Shown: piece after piece, positions 1 through 8,317 of the stretch | Layout of the letters: the number at the start of each line of letters is the position of its first letter | Position numbering within the stretch: position 1 is the stretch's first letter | The notes under the pieces: model-generated | Seen by the model: the letters and a program-made list of their open reading frames with translations, nothing else | Told to the model about the DNA's origin: nothing | Database searches by the model: none | Made by a program: the position numbers and the translations under genes | Assembly (NCBI GenBank): GCA_963565915.1 | Contig: OY751489.1 | Span: 1,612,001-1,676,000 of the forward strand | DNA from: Entoloma clypeatum | Lineage: Eukaryota; Basidiomycota; Agaricomycetes; Agaricales; Entolomataceae | Direction of reading: 5' to 3' | Length of the DNA stretch: 64,000 nucleotides

Positions 1-251
1 ACAAAGCAGGAGTCGCCCGTTGCTACAACTGTCAACGCTTCAGTCACCTTGCCAAGGACTGCAGCGCTCCAAAAAAGAAAGATGGTCGCAAGTGTTTCAA
101 CTGCGACCAAGAAGGCCATATTGCACACAACTGCTGCAAGCCAAAGAAGACCTCTGGAAGGATTAGGAAGGTGTCTGATGAAGATACTGAGAATAATGAA
201 ACCACAATCTTAGAAGCCAATGAGAAGGATTTTCCTGAAGGATCCAATTAA
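1..251 (+). pseudogene. gag 3' end with two CCHC zinc knuckles (element 1)
   Basis: The frame is open from the window start to a TAA at 249-251. It encodes two nucleic-acid-binding knuckles, CYNCQRFSHLAKDC and CFNCDQEGHIAHNC, followed by an acidic tail. It is collinear with the last third of the element 2 gag (12089-12955). In retroelement gag proteins these knuckles bind the genomic RNA. Only the C-terminal part is visible, so whether the upstream gag is intact is unknown. Confidence 0.85.
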
Positions 252-3200
252 ACAATGCTAAGCCGTGACCCTTATTTATTAAACAGACTTGCTTGCCTTG
301 TATGACTGCAGACAATAGAACCTATGTCATCCCTGCCAAGCAAGCCGCTGCATCAACTAGGATTGTGAAAGGAGACAAACCTCCAAAACGACAAGAGATC
401 AGGCTGTCAGCCCAACTCAAAACACAACGAGGACCAAAGGTCATTCAACCTGAGGTTGATAGCAGATGTGAGTGCACATGCATCCATCCCAGAATAGTAC
501 GTGAACAGAACCTTCCCATGTGAGGAATACCACCAATAGCAATTCTAAATGTGGATGGATCACCAAATTGACAACAGAAAGCGAACCAACTTGCCAAAGT
601 CAAACTGGATTTGAGAGCACATCAGGAAACCATGGAAGCAATGGTACTGGACATTGGGAAAACAGACATGCTCTTGGGACATGACTGGTTGGTACACCAC
701 AACCCCACAATCAATTGGACAACCAGTGCTGTAATGTTCAACCAGTGCCCAACAACATGCCAAACCAAACATTCGGACTTCAGGGTCAACCTTGATGGTC
801 GCAAACACTGGGTTCGCATGGTTGAAGTGCATGACAAGGATGCACCCAAGAAGTTGGATCAGAAATGGAAGCCTGGAGACCCTATCTTGGAAGCTGTCAC
901 TCCCACACCACCTCCCACAACCAAACGACTCTCATACATTGATTGGTTTGCTCATCTCTTCAAGAAGGAGAACTTTGATAAGATTCCAAAGGAAAGGGAA
1001 TGGGACCATGGTATCAAACTTACACCGGACGCACCAAAGGAACTAGGGGGAAATACATATCCCATGACACAAAAGGAACAAGAGGAATTGGACACATTCA
1101 TTGACAAGGGTTAGCAACCGGCAAGATCCACCTGTCCAAATCCCCTTATGCCTCCCCTTGCTTCTTCATCAACAAGAAGGATGGTTCCAAACAATTGGTA
1201 CAAGATTACTGCATGGTCAACAAATTTATGGTTAAAGACAAGTTCCCACTCCCATGCATCTCCATCTCTTGGATGTGTTGAAAGACGCAGTCTACTTCAA
1301 TAAGATGGACATCATGTGGGGTTACAACAATGTCCGGATCAAGGAAGGTGATGAATGGAAGGCTGCCTTCCTCACCAGTCAAGGATTGTTTGAACTATTG
1401 GTCATGTTCTTCGGCCTTTGCAACTCCCCGGGAACGTCCTCTCGGATGATGGCTAGTCTATTCCGGGACCAGATCTGCCAACACATTTGCGTGATCTACA
1501 TGGATGACATTGTGGTTATTGGTAAAACCAAGGAAGAACTCACGTGAAACACCGGAGAAATTCTACAGATCCTATCAGACAATGATTTGTTCCTGAAGGA
1601 GAAGATGTGTTTCTGGGAAGTAACAAAATGTCCTATATTGGGATATGTCATTGGTGAGGGACGTGTCGAGATGGAAACCAAAAAGGTGGATATGATCCGA
1701 AACTGGTGAGCACCCACATCAAAAAAGGAAGTCCAGAAGTTCCTTGGGTTTGCTAACTTCTATCAATGCTTCATTGAAGGGTACTCAAACATCATGAAAC
1801 CTCTCACCACGCTCACAGGCGGCACTACATTTACTTGGGGACCAACGGAACAGAAGGCATTTGAAGGCCTCATACAGGCGATCACATCAGCACCAGTCTT
1901 GGCATTACCAAAACCAGATGGGCAGTTCCAGGTCAAAACTGATGCATCAGGCTATGCAATTGGGGTGGTACTTTCTCAGAAACAGGACAACAAATGGCAC
2001 CCTATCATGTTCTTGTCGCGGACCATGTCTGCAGCCGAACAGAACTACGAGATATATGACAAGGAGCTTTTGGCATTTATGGAAGCATTGAAAGACTGGA
2101 GATACTATCTGCTTGAAGCCAAGGAACACTTTGAGATCTTAACTGATCACAAGAATCTGGAGTATTTCTGCCATCCTCAGGACCTAAATCAATGACAAAG
2201 ACGCTGGAAGATGAAGTTACAAGACTATGACTTCGAATTACAGCATGTATCTGGCAAGACAAATGCGAAAGCGGACATCCTGTCGCGCTTACCCTGGTAT
2301 GAAACGGAACTCGAACCACAGGATAGCAACCAGATGCTCAAAGAGGGGTTATTCTTGAAACGATTGGAATCAGAAGATGTGGTACAAATGGAGATGTTCA
2401 CAAAGGAACAATTCTTTGAAGGGGGTGAAACATCTGATTCCATCAAGATTGGAAACATCACAACCATTGAAAACCCATGGATCGCACACATCAAGGCTTC
2501 TAACCACATGGAGACAGAAGTAGCGCAGGGCCTAAAAAATAATCCTCATTGGTACCAACAGGAGAATGGTATCACCTACACAAGCGAACGAGTCTATGTT
2601 CCACCGGACTCACAACTGCATCAAGAACTGATGTTTGAGTCACATGATGCACCAGTGGCTGGACATCCAGGACAGTATCAGACGCACGAACTCCTCACTT
2701 GTATCTACTGGTGGCCTACCATCCTGCATGATGTGAAGAAGTACGTAAAGGGTTGTGACACCTGTCAATGCAACAAGATCAACAGACAGAAATGACATGC
2801 TCCACTACACCCCCATGCAGCACCAAGTCATCCATGGGAAGACATAGGGATTGATGTTGTGGGACCGATACCAGAATCTGATGGAAAGAATGCAATTCTG
2901 GTCATCACAGATAGACTTTCAAAGATGCTTCATCTCATTCCAACAACCGTGAAATTATCAGCTGAAGGATTAGCCAAGATCTATCAGGATCAGATATGGA
3001 AGCTTCATGGGATCCCCAAGAAGATCATCAGTGACAGGGAACCACAGTTTGCCATGAAGTTCATGGAGATACTTTGCCGCATGTTAGGGATCAAAAGGAA
3101 TCTGTCCACCACATACCATCCACAGACTGATGGACAGGCCAAACAATCACATCAGAAAACAGAAGTGTTCTTATGAAACTTCGTCAACCATCTACAAGAT

Positions 3201-3895
3201 GACTGGGCTGAATGAATCGCAATTGCTGAATTCCAGTACAATGACAAAGAACATCAGGTGACAAAGCACACCCCATTCTATCCTATGGTTTACATCCCTG
3301 GAAGGGAGAACTCATGTTGGAAGACACCAATTCGGCTGCCAATGACTTCTTGAAAAAACTCAAACAGGCATGAGAAGAAGCCAATGCAGCACTGAAACAA
3401 GCACAGGATCAGATGAAGAAGGCAGTTGACACACGATGGAGTCCATCTTGGAATTACCGCATTGGAGACAAGGTGTGGCTAGAAGGGACTAACATCAGGA
3501 CCAATCACCCCTTGAAGAAACTTGACGCACTCCGACACAGACCATCCAAAGTCCTGGAGAAGAATGGGGCTAGCATGTACCTTCTTGATCTTCCAAAAAC
3601 TTGGAAAATGATTCACCCTGTGTTCAACAAGAACCTGTTGTCACCATACAAAACTCTGAAGTACGCCATCCAGAAGAAGAAGCCAGCCCCTGATCCGATC
3701 ATTGTTGAAGGACGAGAAGAGTACCATGTCTCCACGATCCTGGACTCTCAGAAATTCTGTGGAAAGATCCAGTACCTTGTCCAATGGGAAGGATATGGCC
3801 CAGAAGAAAATACATGGGAACCTCGGACTAATGTCCAGAATGCTTGAGAGCTGATCCATGATTTCCATCAGCAAAACCCATCACGTCCACAATAA
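252..3895 (+). pseudogene. pol remnant: protease, RT, RNase H, integrase, chromodomain (element 1)
   Basis: Domains follow in order. The protease region lies near 450-750, with the catalytic DSG of element 2 changed to DSR. Reverse transcriptase spans about 1110-1750, with the YMDD box at 1497-1508. RNase H spans about 1860-2200. The integrase zinc-binding part lies near 2630-2780 and its core near 2830-3300. A chromodomain lies near 3710-3850. Stops occur near 523, 1545, 1707, 2193, 2793, 3174, 3213, 3371 and 3845, and a base is lost near 1110. At 523, 1545, 1707, 2193, 2793 and 3174 element 2 has CGA where this copy has TGA. The normal pol stop is TAA at 3893-3895. Non-functional. Confidence 0.92.
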
Positions 3896-4016
3896 AAAGT
3901 GATTTGGAGAGCCCACCATTGCATCAGCTTCAACCATCCATCACACTGAGTTCCCCGCTCCAGTCCACTGCCCAGCATATCTAACACACCCTTCTTCCTT
4001 CAACATCATTGCCAAA

Positions 4017-4391
4017 ATGTCCAACACCACTGCTTCTTCCTCCTCCTCCACCACCAACCTCAACCCCACCATCACCGCACTCATCAATGAGTCCCTCTTG
4101 ATGAAAGATCAAATCCATGCCCTCAAAACCACCCTCACTAATATTCTGCATCAGCAAATGTGCATTCGTCTCCACACACTCTCTGACCTCCCCATTTCCC
4201 CCAATCAAGAGGAGAAACAGATCCTCAAGAAGTACACCAGCAACTTAGCCATCGAAAACCATTGCATCCAGTTAACTATCCAAAACCTCAATTTTGCCAC
4301 CAGGGTCAATGAAGAGTTGATCAAGAACTGGGATGTCAAGTCCAATCCTTGCTGGACCAACCCTGACAACAACAACAGATGGGGACAGTGA
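4017..4391 (+). CDS. Accessory ORF between pol and 3' LTR (element 1), function unknown
   Basis: A 124-codon uninterrupted frame starts about 120 bases after the pol stop and ends about 35 bases before the 3' LTR. Its partner in element 2 (7832-8194, minus) has the same position and orientation. I count about 60 identical residues in 109 aligned. Shared blocks include ITAL, DQIHAL, LSDLP, EEKQIL, NEELI and a terminal WGQ. The N-terminus is Ser/Thr-rich; the rest looks helical and charged, possibly a coiled coil. No signal peptide or membrane segment is visible. I do not recognise the family. That it stays open beside a wrecked pol is notable, but expression is not shown. Confidence 0.6.
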   Translation: MSNTTASSSSSTTNLNPTITALINESLLMKDQIHALKTTLTNILHQQMCIRLHTLSDLPISPNQEEKQILKKYTSNLAIENHCIQLTIQNLNFATRVNEELIKNWDVKSNPCWTNPDNNNRWGQ

Positions 4392-4412
4392 CTCTGCGAG
4401 GACACAGAGCTT

Positions 4413-4425
4413 AGGGAGAGAGACA
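4413..4425 (+). other. Polypurine tract of element 1
   Basis: A purine-rich run (AGGGAGAGAGACA) lies directly before the LTR start TGTTACAG at 4426. That is where plus-strand DNA synthesis is primed in LTR retroelements. Element 2 has an equivalent tract. Confidence 0.7.
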
Positions 4426-4596
4426 TGTTACAGACTATACACTATGCTGACGATGTTGTCATTCTTTTTACTCATTGGCCCAACCCAGCCCCCTCTTACT
4501 TATCTGCTATGACTCTATATCTCCCTTGCTCCTGCACTGACTCATGTTCCACAGTAGTATTACTCAGTCCGCAGTTGCCTTACTCATGCACACTGC
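4426..4596 (+). repeat. 3' LTR of element 1, first part
   Basis: It begins TGTTACAG, as the element 2 LTR does in its own orientation. It keeps blocks such as ATTACTCAGTCCGCAGT that match the 21-bp segment present in one element 2 LTR. It breaks off at 4596, where the nested element begins, and resumes at about 6092. The two parts total about 340 bp, close to the 368-389 bp of the element 2 LTRs. Confidence 0.8.
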
Positions 4597-4987
4597 TGTA
4601 AGGGCAACTATTTTCACTTTTCACTTTTCCTTTCCTTTCTTCCTTTTCTTTCTATTCCACCATCTCCGATGTCCTCTGATCGTATCCACTGCCTCCAACA
4701 TCTTATCTGCCTCTCCACATCCAATGACTCCATGCCCATCCACTACTCCACATGTCGGATCACAGGTACTATCATTCATCTTGTTCCATTCATCCCCCAT
4801 TCCTACTTCCAATCATTGCTCATCATTCATGTGTCTCATTTTATCTCTTATTTCATATCTCATTTTACTATTTATTGCAGCTAGCTTGCAGGGGAATCCT
4901 TAGAACTTTCTCTTCAGATCTCCCTTGCAAGGTATGTGTTGTATTACTTATCAGACTGCTCAATCTAAACTTCAGATCTCCCTTGCA
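4597..4987 (+). repeat. Candidate 5' LTR of the nested element
   Basis: Proposed ends TGTAAG and CTTGCA form a near-perfect short inverted repeat of the TG...CA kind. The interior is pyrimidine-rich. A 20-base segment, CTTCAGATCTCCCTTGCAAG, occurs at about 4911 and again at about 4970, the second at the right end. No second LTR copy is in the window to confirm the borders. Confidence 0.45.
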
Positions 4988-5092
4988 AGTATCTGAGTTC
5001 GAGTCTTGGATCGTAAGGTCGCCCCTCTTCTAATTGGACCAGGTCCGATTGCATTGTTGTCATGATTCCACACTTCGGAGCAGCTTCGTCCA

Positions 5093-6007
5093 TGTCTGAC
5101 TCCAATACATCTCACACCCCTTCCAGTTCTTCTAATTACCTCTCCATAACTGGTGATTCTGCTCTGCGCATAGTAATGGATGACCCCAATCGTCTTGAAC
5201 AGCTTGAGCACAAGTTCCAGCTTTGCGGATCACATTATCTGACAGGAGCAGAGGACCGGTGCTCCGCCTTATCAGACTTGGGTGGACTTCCACACAGTCT
5301 TTACAGCGGAGTTCACTCCAAAGAATGAGGAACAGGACACGAGACTGATCCTCGAAGGAGAATCCTATTATCAAGGTCAATGGGATGTCAAGACCTATAT
5401 TGACGAGTTCAAAGACTACATCGACAAAGCAGGCTATCAGGAGGATACCAACATTGTACTCAAATTCCGCCATGGTCTCTGTTCTGACATTCAGAACGAG
5501 ATTGCCACCCTGACCCACGGATGGCCTGTGGATGAGAACCCCGATGAGTGGTACTCTGCAGCACAAGTCAATGATGACAACAGGATTGCCAACAAAGCCT
5601 TCAAAGCCACTGCTCTGACCCGCACCTCCGCCTTCCGCAATGTTGTCGGACCAAGAGTACCTGGCACCTCAGTATTCCCTCGCCCCTACATTCCATTCAC
5701 TCCGCATACAGCTCCACTCGCATCCGCATCCGCTCCGCTGACAAGGGACCCCAATGCAATGGACATTGATACTTCACGCATCAAAGGCAAGAATGCCAAT
5801 GCATGCTTCAGATGTAACAAAACAGGTCACTTTAGTCATGAATGCCCCCTTCGCTTCAATGTTTGCTTCATGACAATGGAGGAGCAGGATGAGTTTGTTA
5901 TAGAACAACTCATGATCAAGGACGCAGCAGAAGGCAACTCTGTTCTTCCCATGGAGTCTGTGGAGTCGGAGGAAGGACAGGAGGATTTTCCTCCTCACAG
6001 CGAGTGA
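5093..6007 (+). pseudogene. gag fragment of the nested element (different Ty3-type family)
   Basis: A frame starting near 5093 encodes a Ser/Thr-rich N-terminus and is replaced near 5290 by a second frame running to 6007. The second frame has a capsid-like helical stretch, a Pro-rich linker and one CCHC knuckle (CFRCNKTGHFSHEC), then an acidic tail. The central capsid part expected in this type of gag seems missing, and the frame change at 5282-5328 points to an internal deletion. The sequence does not resemble the element 1/2 gag. After 6007 a short stretch resembles the start of pol before the element ends. Confidence 0.7.
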
Positions 6008-6091
6008 ACAGTGCGCCCTCATTGTCTGCTAAAAATTGTGATGCTGCCTTATTTATGGAACAATATGATCCTATACCCTCCATCTCTAAGC

Positions 6092-6259
6092 CTGCTTCCG
6101 CAGTACTGACTCACCTCACTACCGCATTCTAGTCAGCACTACACATGTAAACCCTTGTACAATAGTCCTATTCCTTAGATTTAGCAATAACATTGCTCTT
6201 CGCCTTTCCACTTCCTGCACACTCTGCCCAAACCTTGGAACGGTTTGTTACGTATAACA
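6092..6259 (+). repeat. 3' LTR of element 1, second part
   Basis: It resumes with CTGCTTCCGCAG, includes AGATTTAGCAA at 6177-6187 (the predicted transcript start motif of this family) and ends GTATAACA at 6259. It aligns with the second half of the element 2 LTR. Confidence 0.8.
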
Positions 6260-7206
6260 TGCTGTCATGCGACCAACAGATGGGGGCAGAAGGAGGGACA
6301 CAGGACAGATGAGGGACACCACGGGAACACGCCGAGAGATGAGACAAGGCAGGATGGAGGGACAACCTGTCGAGGGGCAAGGGACCACAGGAAGGGTCAG
6401 GGTGCAGCGCAATATGACATGATGGGCCAGGAAGACCTTACAGGGGACAGAGACAGGATGGGGGGACACAGCAAGAGAGAGAACCAGAGAAACAACAATG
6501 GGGGACAAGGACGCGGCAGGCAGGGACAGGGAACAGAACACCCATCTCCCCCCCCATCCTTTCTCCCTCCTCTTTTTCTTTTAGCATTTGATATATATGT
6601 ACTGTACTTGAAAATATAATTGATTTAATTGTCACGTAGCGTGTTTCTCAACGTTGGAAAATGTCGGATGAGTCGGAGCAGAGTAGCGGAGGAGCGGAAT
6701 GCGGTAAGTGCGACGTTGGCAGAAAGGACCTGGCTTCAACTTGTGTGTTGCGCCCCACTCTTTGATGTGGTCCTCAATTTCGGATTGGCGGATGTCAGAT
6801 GAGCGGATGAGCGGATGAGCGGAGGTGACGGAGAGAATGCTCAAAGGCAAGTAGAGACGGATGCAAATGAGGTGTAATGTATGATATTTGAACTGAGGTT
6901 CTACGACAGGCTTGTACACTATTTATAGTAGACTAGAATAATCAGCATTACTATAAGTGATGTGCAGATATCGGAGTTGACCATCGGAACATTTGGAGTA
7001 TGGAGAGTAGCAAATGAAAAGTGAACAACATATGTCTACTTGTAAGTATGGTTGAAATGTTACGTAGTAGAAGTATAATCAAATATAATTAGAATGTTGT
7101 TGGAGCGAATGTCGGAGCAGATGAATCGTCGGAGTCATTGGATAAGTCGGATGTGAATCGTATGGTTATGACATTAATTTTATTCTGTATTGATTACTGT
7201 GAGATT
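6260..7206. other. Gene-free interval with purine-rich and GTCGGA-rich sequence
   Basis: 6280-6540 is strongly purine-rich on the plus strand with many GGGACA-like words. The frame open there is low-complexity and probably not a gene. Near 6280, ACCAACAGATGGGGGCAG resembles the end of the accessory ORF of element 1, so it may be a 3' remnant of a related element. 6660-7150 has recurring TCGGATGAG/TCGGAGCAG words, including four GCGGATGA-like units near 6787-6820. I could not delimit an element here. Confidence 0.5.
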
Positions 7207-7208
7207 GA

Positions 7209-7408
7209 CTTCTCTCAAGTGAGGACCACAGGTCTGAGTGCCATGACACATATTGTGACTACTGATGATATTATGACATACAACACTTCTCTACAAGCAA
7301 GGGCCACAGGTCCGAGTGCCTTAACACATTGTGTACAAGATTGAATACTATTTTAAAGCCCTGATCACACAAAACACATCACTTCTTCACAAGCGAGGGC
7401 CGCAGGTC
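7209..7408 (+). repeat. Three dispersed direct repeats, the third split by element 2
   Basis: Imperfect copies begin at 7209, 7286 and 7382, each with the pattern CTTCTC.CAAG.GAGG.CCACAGGTC followed by GAGTGCC...ACACATTGTG. The third is cut after AGGTC at 7408 by element 2 and continues at 14120-14144 (CAAGCACCATAACACATTGT...). This independently confirms the insertion point and the original sequence there. Confidence 0.8.
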
Positions 7409-7797
7409 TGTTATGCTTAACAAACCGTTCCAAGGTTCGGGCAGAGTATGCAGGAAAGTGGAAAGGCGAAGAGCAAAGTGATTGCTAAATCTAAGGAATG
7501 TAGCTATGGTACATGGGGTTTATATAGTACTGGCTACGAGCGGTAGCGAGTGAGTCAGTAGCTGCGGAAGGCAGTGCGGATGAGTCAGTAACTGCGGAAA
7601 GGCAGTGTGAAGTGAGTCAGACGACTGCGGACTGAGTAATCCCTACTGCGGAGTGCGAGTCAGCGCGGGAGCGAAGTATACTAAAGGAGAATGGTAGAGT
7701 AAAGGTAAATGAATAAGCGGTCCGATGAGTCAAAGAAATGACAAAGGTACGATGCAAGGGAAAAGTGCGTAACATACAAACCGGTAAGTCTGTAACA
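7409..7797 (-). repeat. 3' LTR of element 2
   Basis: 389 bp, TGTTATGC...CTGTAACA on the plus strand. It holds a TATA box (7519-7526) and the motif TTGCTAAATCT at 7482-7492. It keeps a 21-bp segment absent from the other LTR. That segment lies between two CTGCGGA copies and is also seen in the element 1 LTR. The 13747-14114 copy is therefore the one that lost it. Confidence 0.95.
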
Positions 7798-7799
7798 TG

Positions 7800-7810
7800 T
7801 TCCCCTCCTC
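7800..7810 (-). other. Polypurine tract of element 2
   Basis: On the minus strand, GAGGAGGGGAA followed by CA lies directly before the 3' LTR start TGTTACAG. This is the expected plus-strand primer position. Confidence 0.8.
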
Positions 7811-7831
7811 AAGCTCTGTGTCCTCACAGAG

Positions 7832-8194
7832 TCATTGTCCCCATCCTCCGGCATCATCGTTGTTTGTCCAGGGGCCATTCTCCTTGAGGCTCCAATCATC
7901 TATTAGCTCTTCGTTGATGGCAACGGCGAGCTCGAGACTCCGGACGGCTAGTCGGATGCGCCGGTTTTCAATGACCAGCGTACGGGTGTAGTTCCCGAGG
8001 ATTTGTTTCTCTTCGGGGGTTGGTGCGACGGGGAGGTCGGATAAAGAATGGAGGTGGATGTGCATCTGTCGATGCAGGATGTCGGCGAGCGAGGCTTCTA
8101 GCGCGTGGATCTGGTCTCTCATGGAGAGGGCTTCACCCATGAGGGCAGTGATGGCGGGGTTGGTTTCGGTGGATGTGGTGGTGGCGGTGGACAT
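7832..8194 (-). CDS. Accessory ORF between pol and 3' LTR (element 2), function unknown
   Basis: A 120-codon frame begins about 120 bases after the pol stop and ends about 35 bases before the LTR. After a Thr/Ser-rich start it reads as one or two charged helices with spaced Leu/Ile, then a Trp/Asn-rich tail ending GGWGQ. It matches the element 1 frame (4017-4391) at about 55% over 109 residues, while pol of the two elements is far closer. No zinc finger, protease motif, signal peptide or membrane span is visible. An envelope protein is unlikely. It could be a gag-like, assembly or targeting factor, but this is a guess. Confidence 0.65.
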   Translation of the reverse strand: MSTATTTSTETNPAITALMGEALSMRDQIHALEASLADILHRQMHIHLHSLSDLPVAPTPEEKQILGNYTRTLVIENRRIRLAVRSLELAVAINEELIDDWSLKENGPWTNNDDAGGWGQ

Positions 8195-8317
8195 GGTGCG
8201 GAGGATGTTGGAGAGATAGAGGAAGAATGGAGTAGCTATATTGAAGACGGAGCGGAGAACTCGGTGGGTTTTTTGACTGATGAGGTCGATGCTGTTGCTG
8301 ATTTCAACAGGTGTCTT

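Larger units (their letters stand above)
4597..6091 (+). mobile_element. Nested, 3'-truncated retroelement inside the 3' LTR of element 1
   Basis: The LTR of element 1 is interrupted here and continues on the other side. The insert starts TGTAAGGGC, has a candidate LTR to about 4987 and a gag fragment of another family (5093-6007), and stops soon after gag without a second LTR. CTGC occurs at both junctions but no clean 5-bp duplication is visible. The right border may therefore come from a deletion after insertion. It is in the same orientation as element 1. Confidence 0.7.
1..6259 (+). mobile_element. Element 1: decayed Ty3-type chromodomain retrotransposon, 5' end outside window
   Basis: In order: gag zinc knuckles, protease, reverse transcriptase, RNase H, integrase, chromodomain, an extra reading frame, a purine tract and a 3' LTR ending at 6259. 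Pol is closely similar to element 2 (7409-14114) but carries many stops and at least one single-base deletion (about 1108-1115, where element 2 has one more base). Most stops are CGA to TGA changes. The 3' LTR is split by another element (4597-6091). The 5' LTR and most of gag lie left of the window. Family assignment rests on domain order and the chromodomain; the copy cannot encode a working polyprotein. Confidence 0.93.

Noticed and set aside
252..3895. RIP (repeat-induced point mutation) as the cause of decay
   Set aside because: The visible changes are at CpG rather than mainly CpA, and the host looks like an agaricomycete, where CpG methylation of repeats is the better-known cause. A full count was not possible.
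4985..5015. GTTCGAGTC, a tRNA T-arm-like word, possible tRNA gene or tRNA-primed PBS of the nested element
   Set aside because: No A-box, acceptor stem or anticodon arm can be folded around it, and there is no TGG at the expected PBS position.
6245..6619. 124-codon plus-strand frame
   Set aside because: Composition is dominated by a Gly/Arg/Gln-rich purine tract. There is no domain, and the opposite strand is equally open. Probably non-coding repeat sequence.
7832..8194. Accessory ORF as an envelope protein
   Set aside because: It is only about 120 residues, with no signal peptide, membrane span or cysteine pattern.
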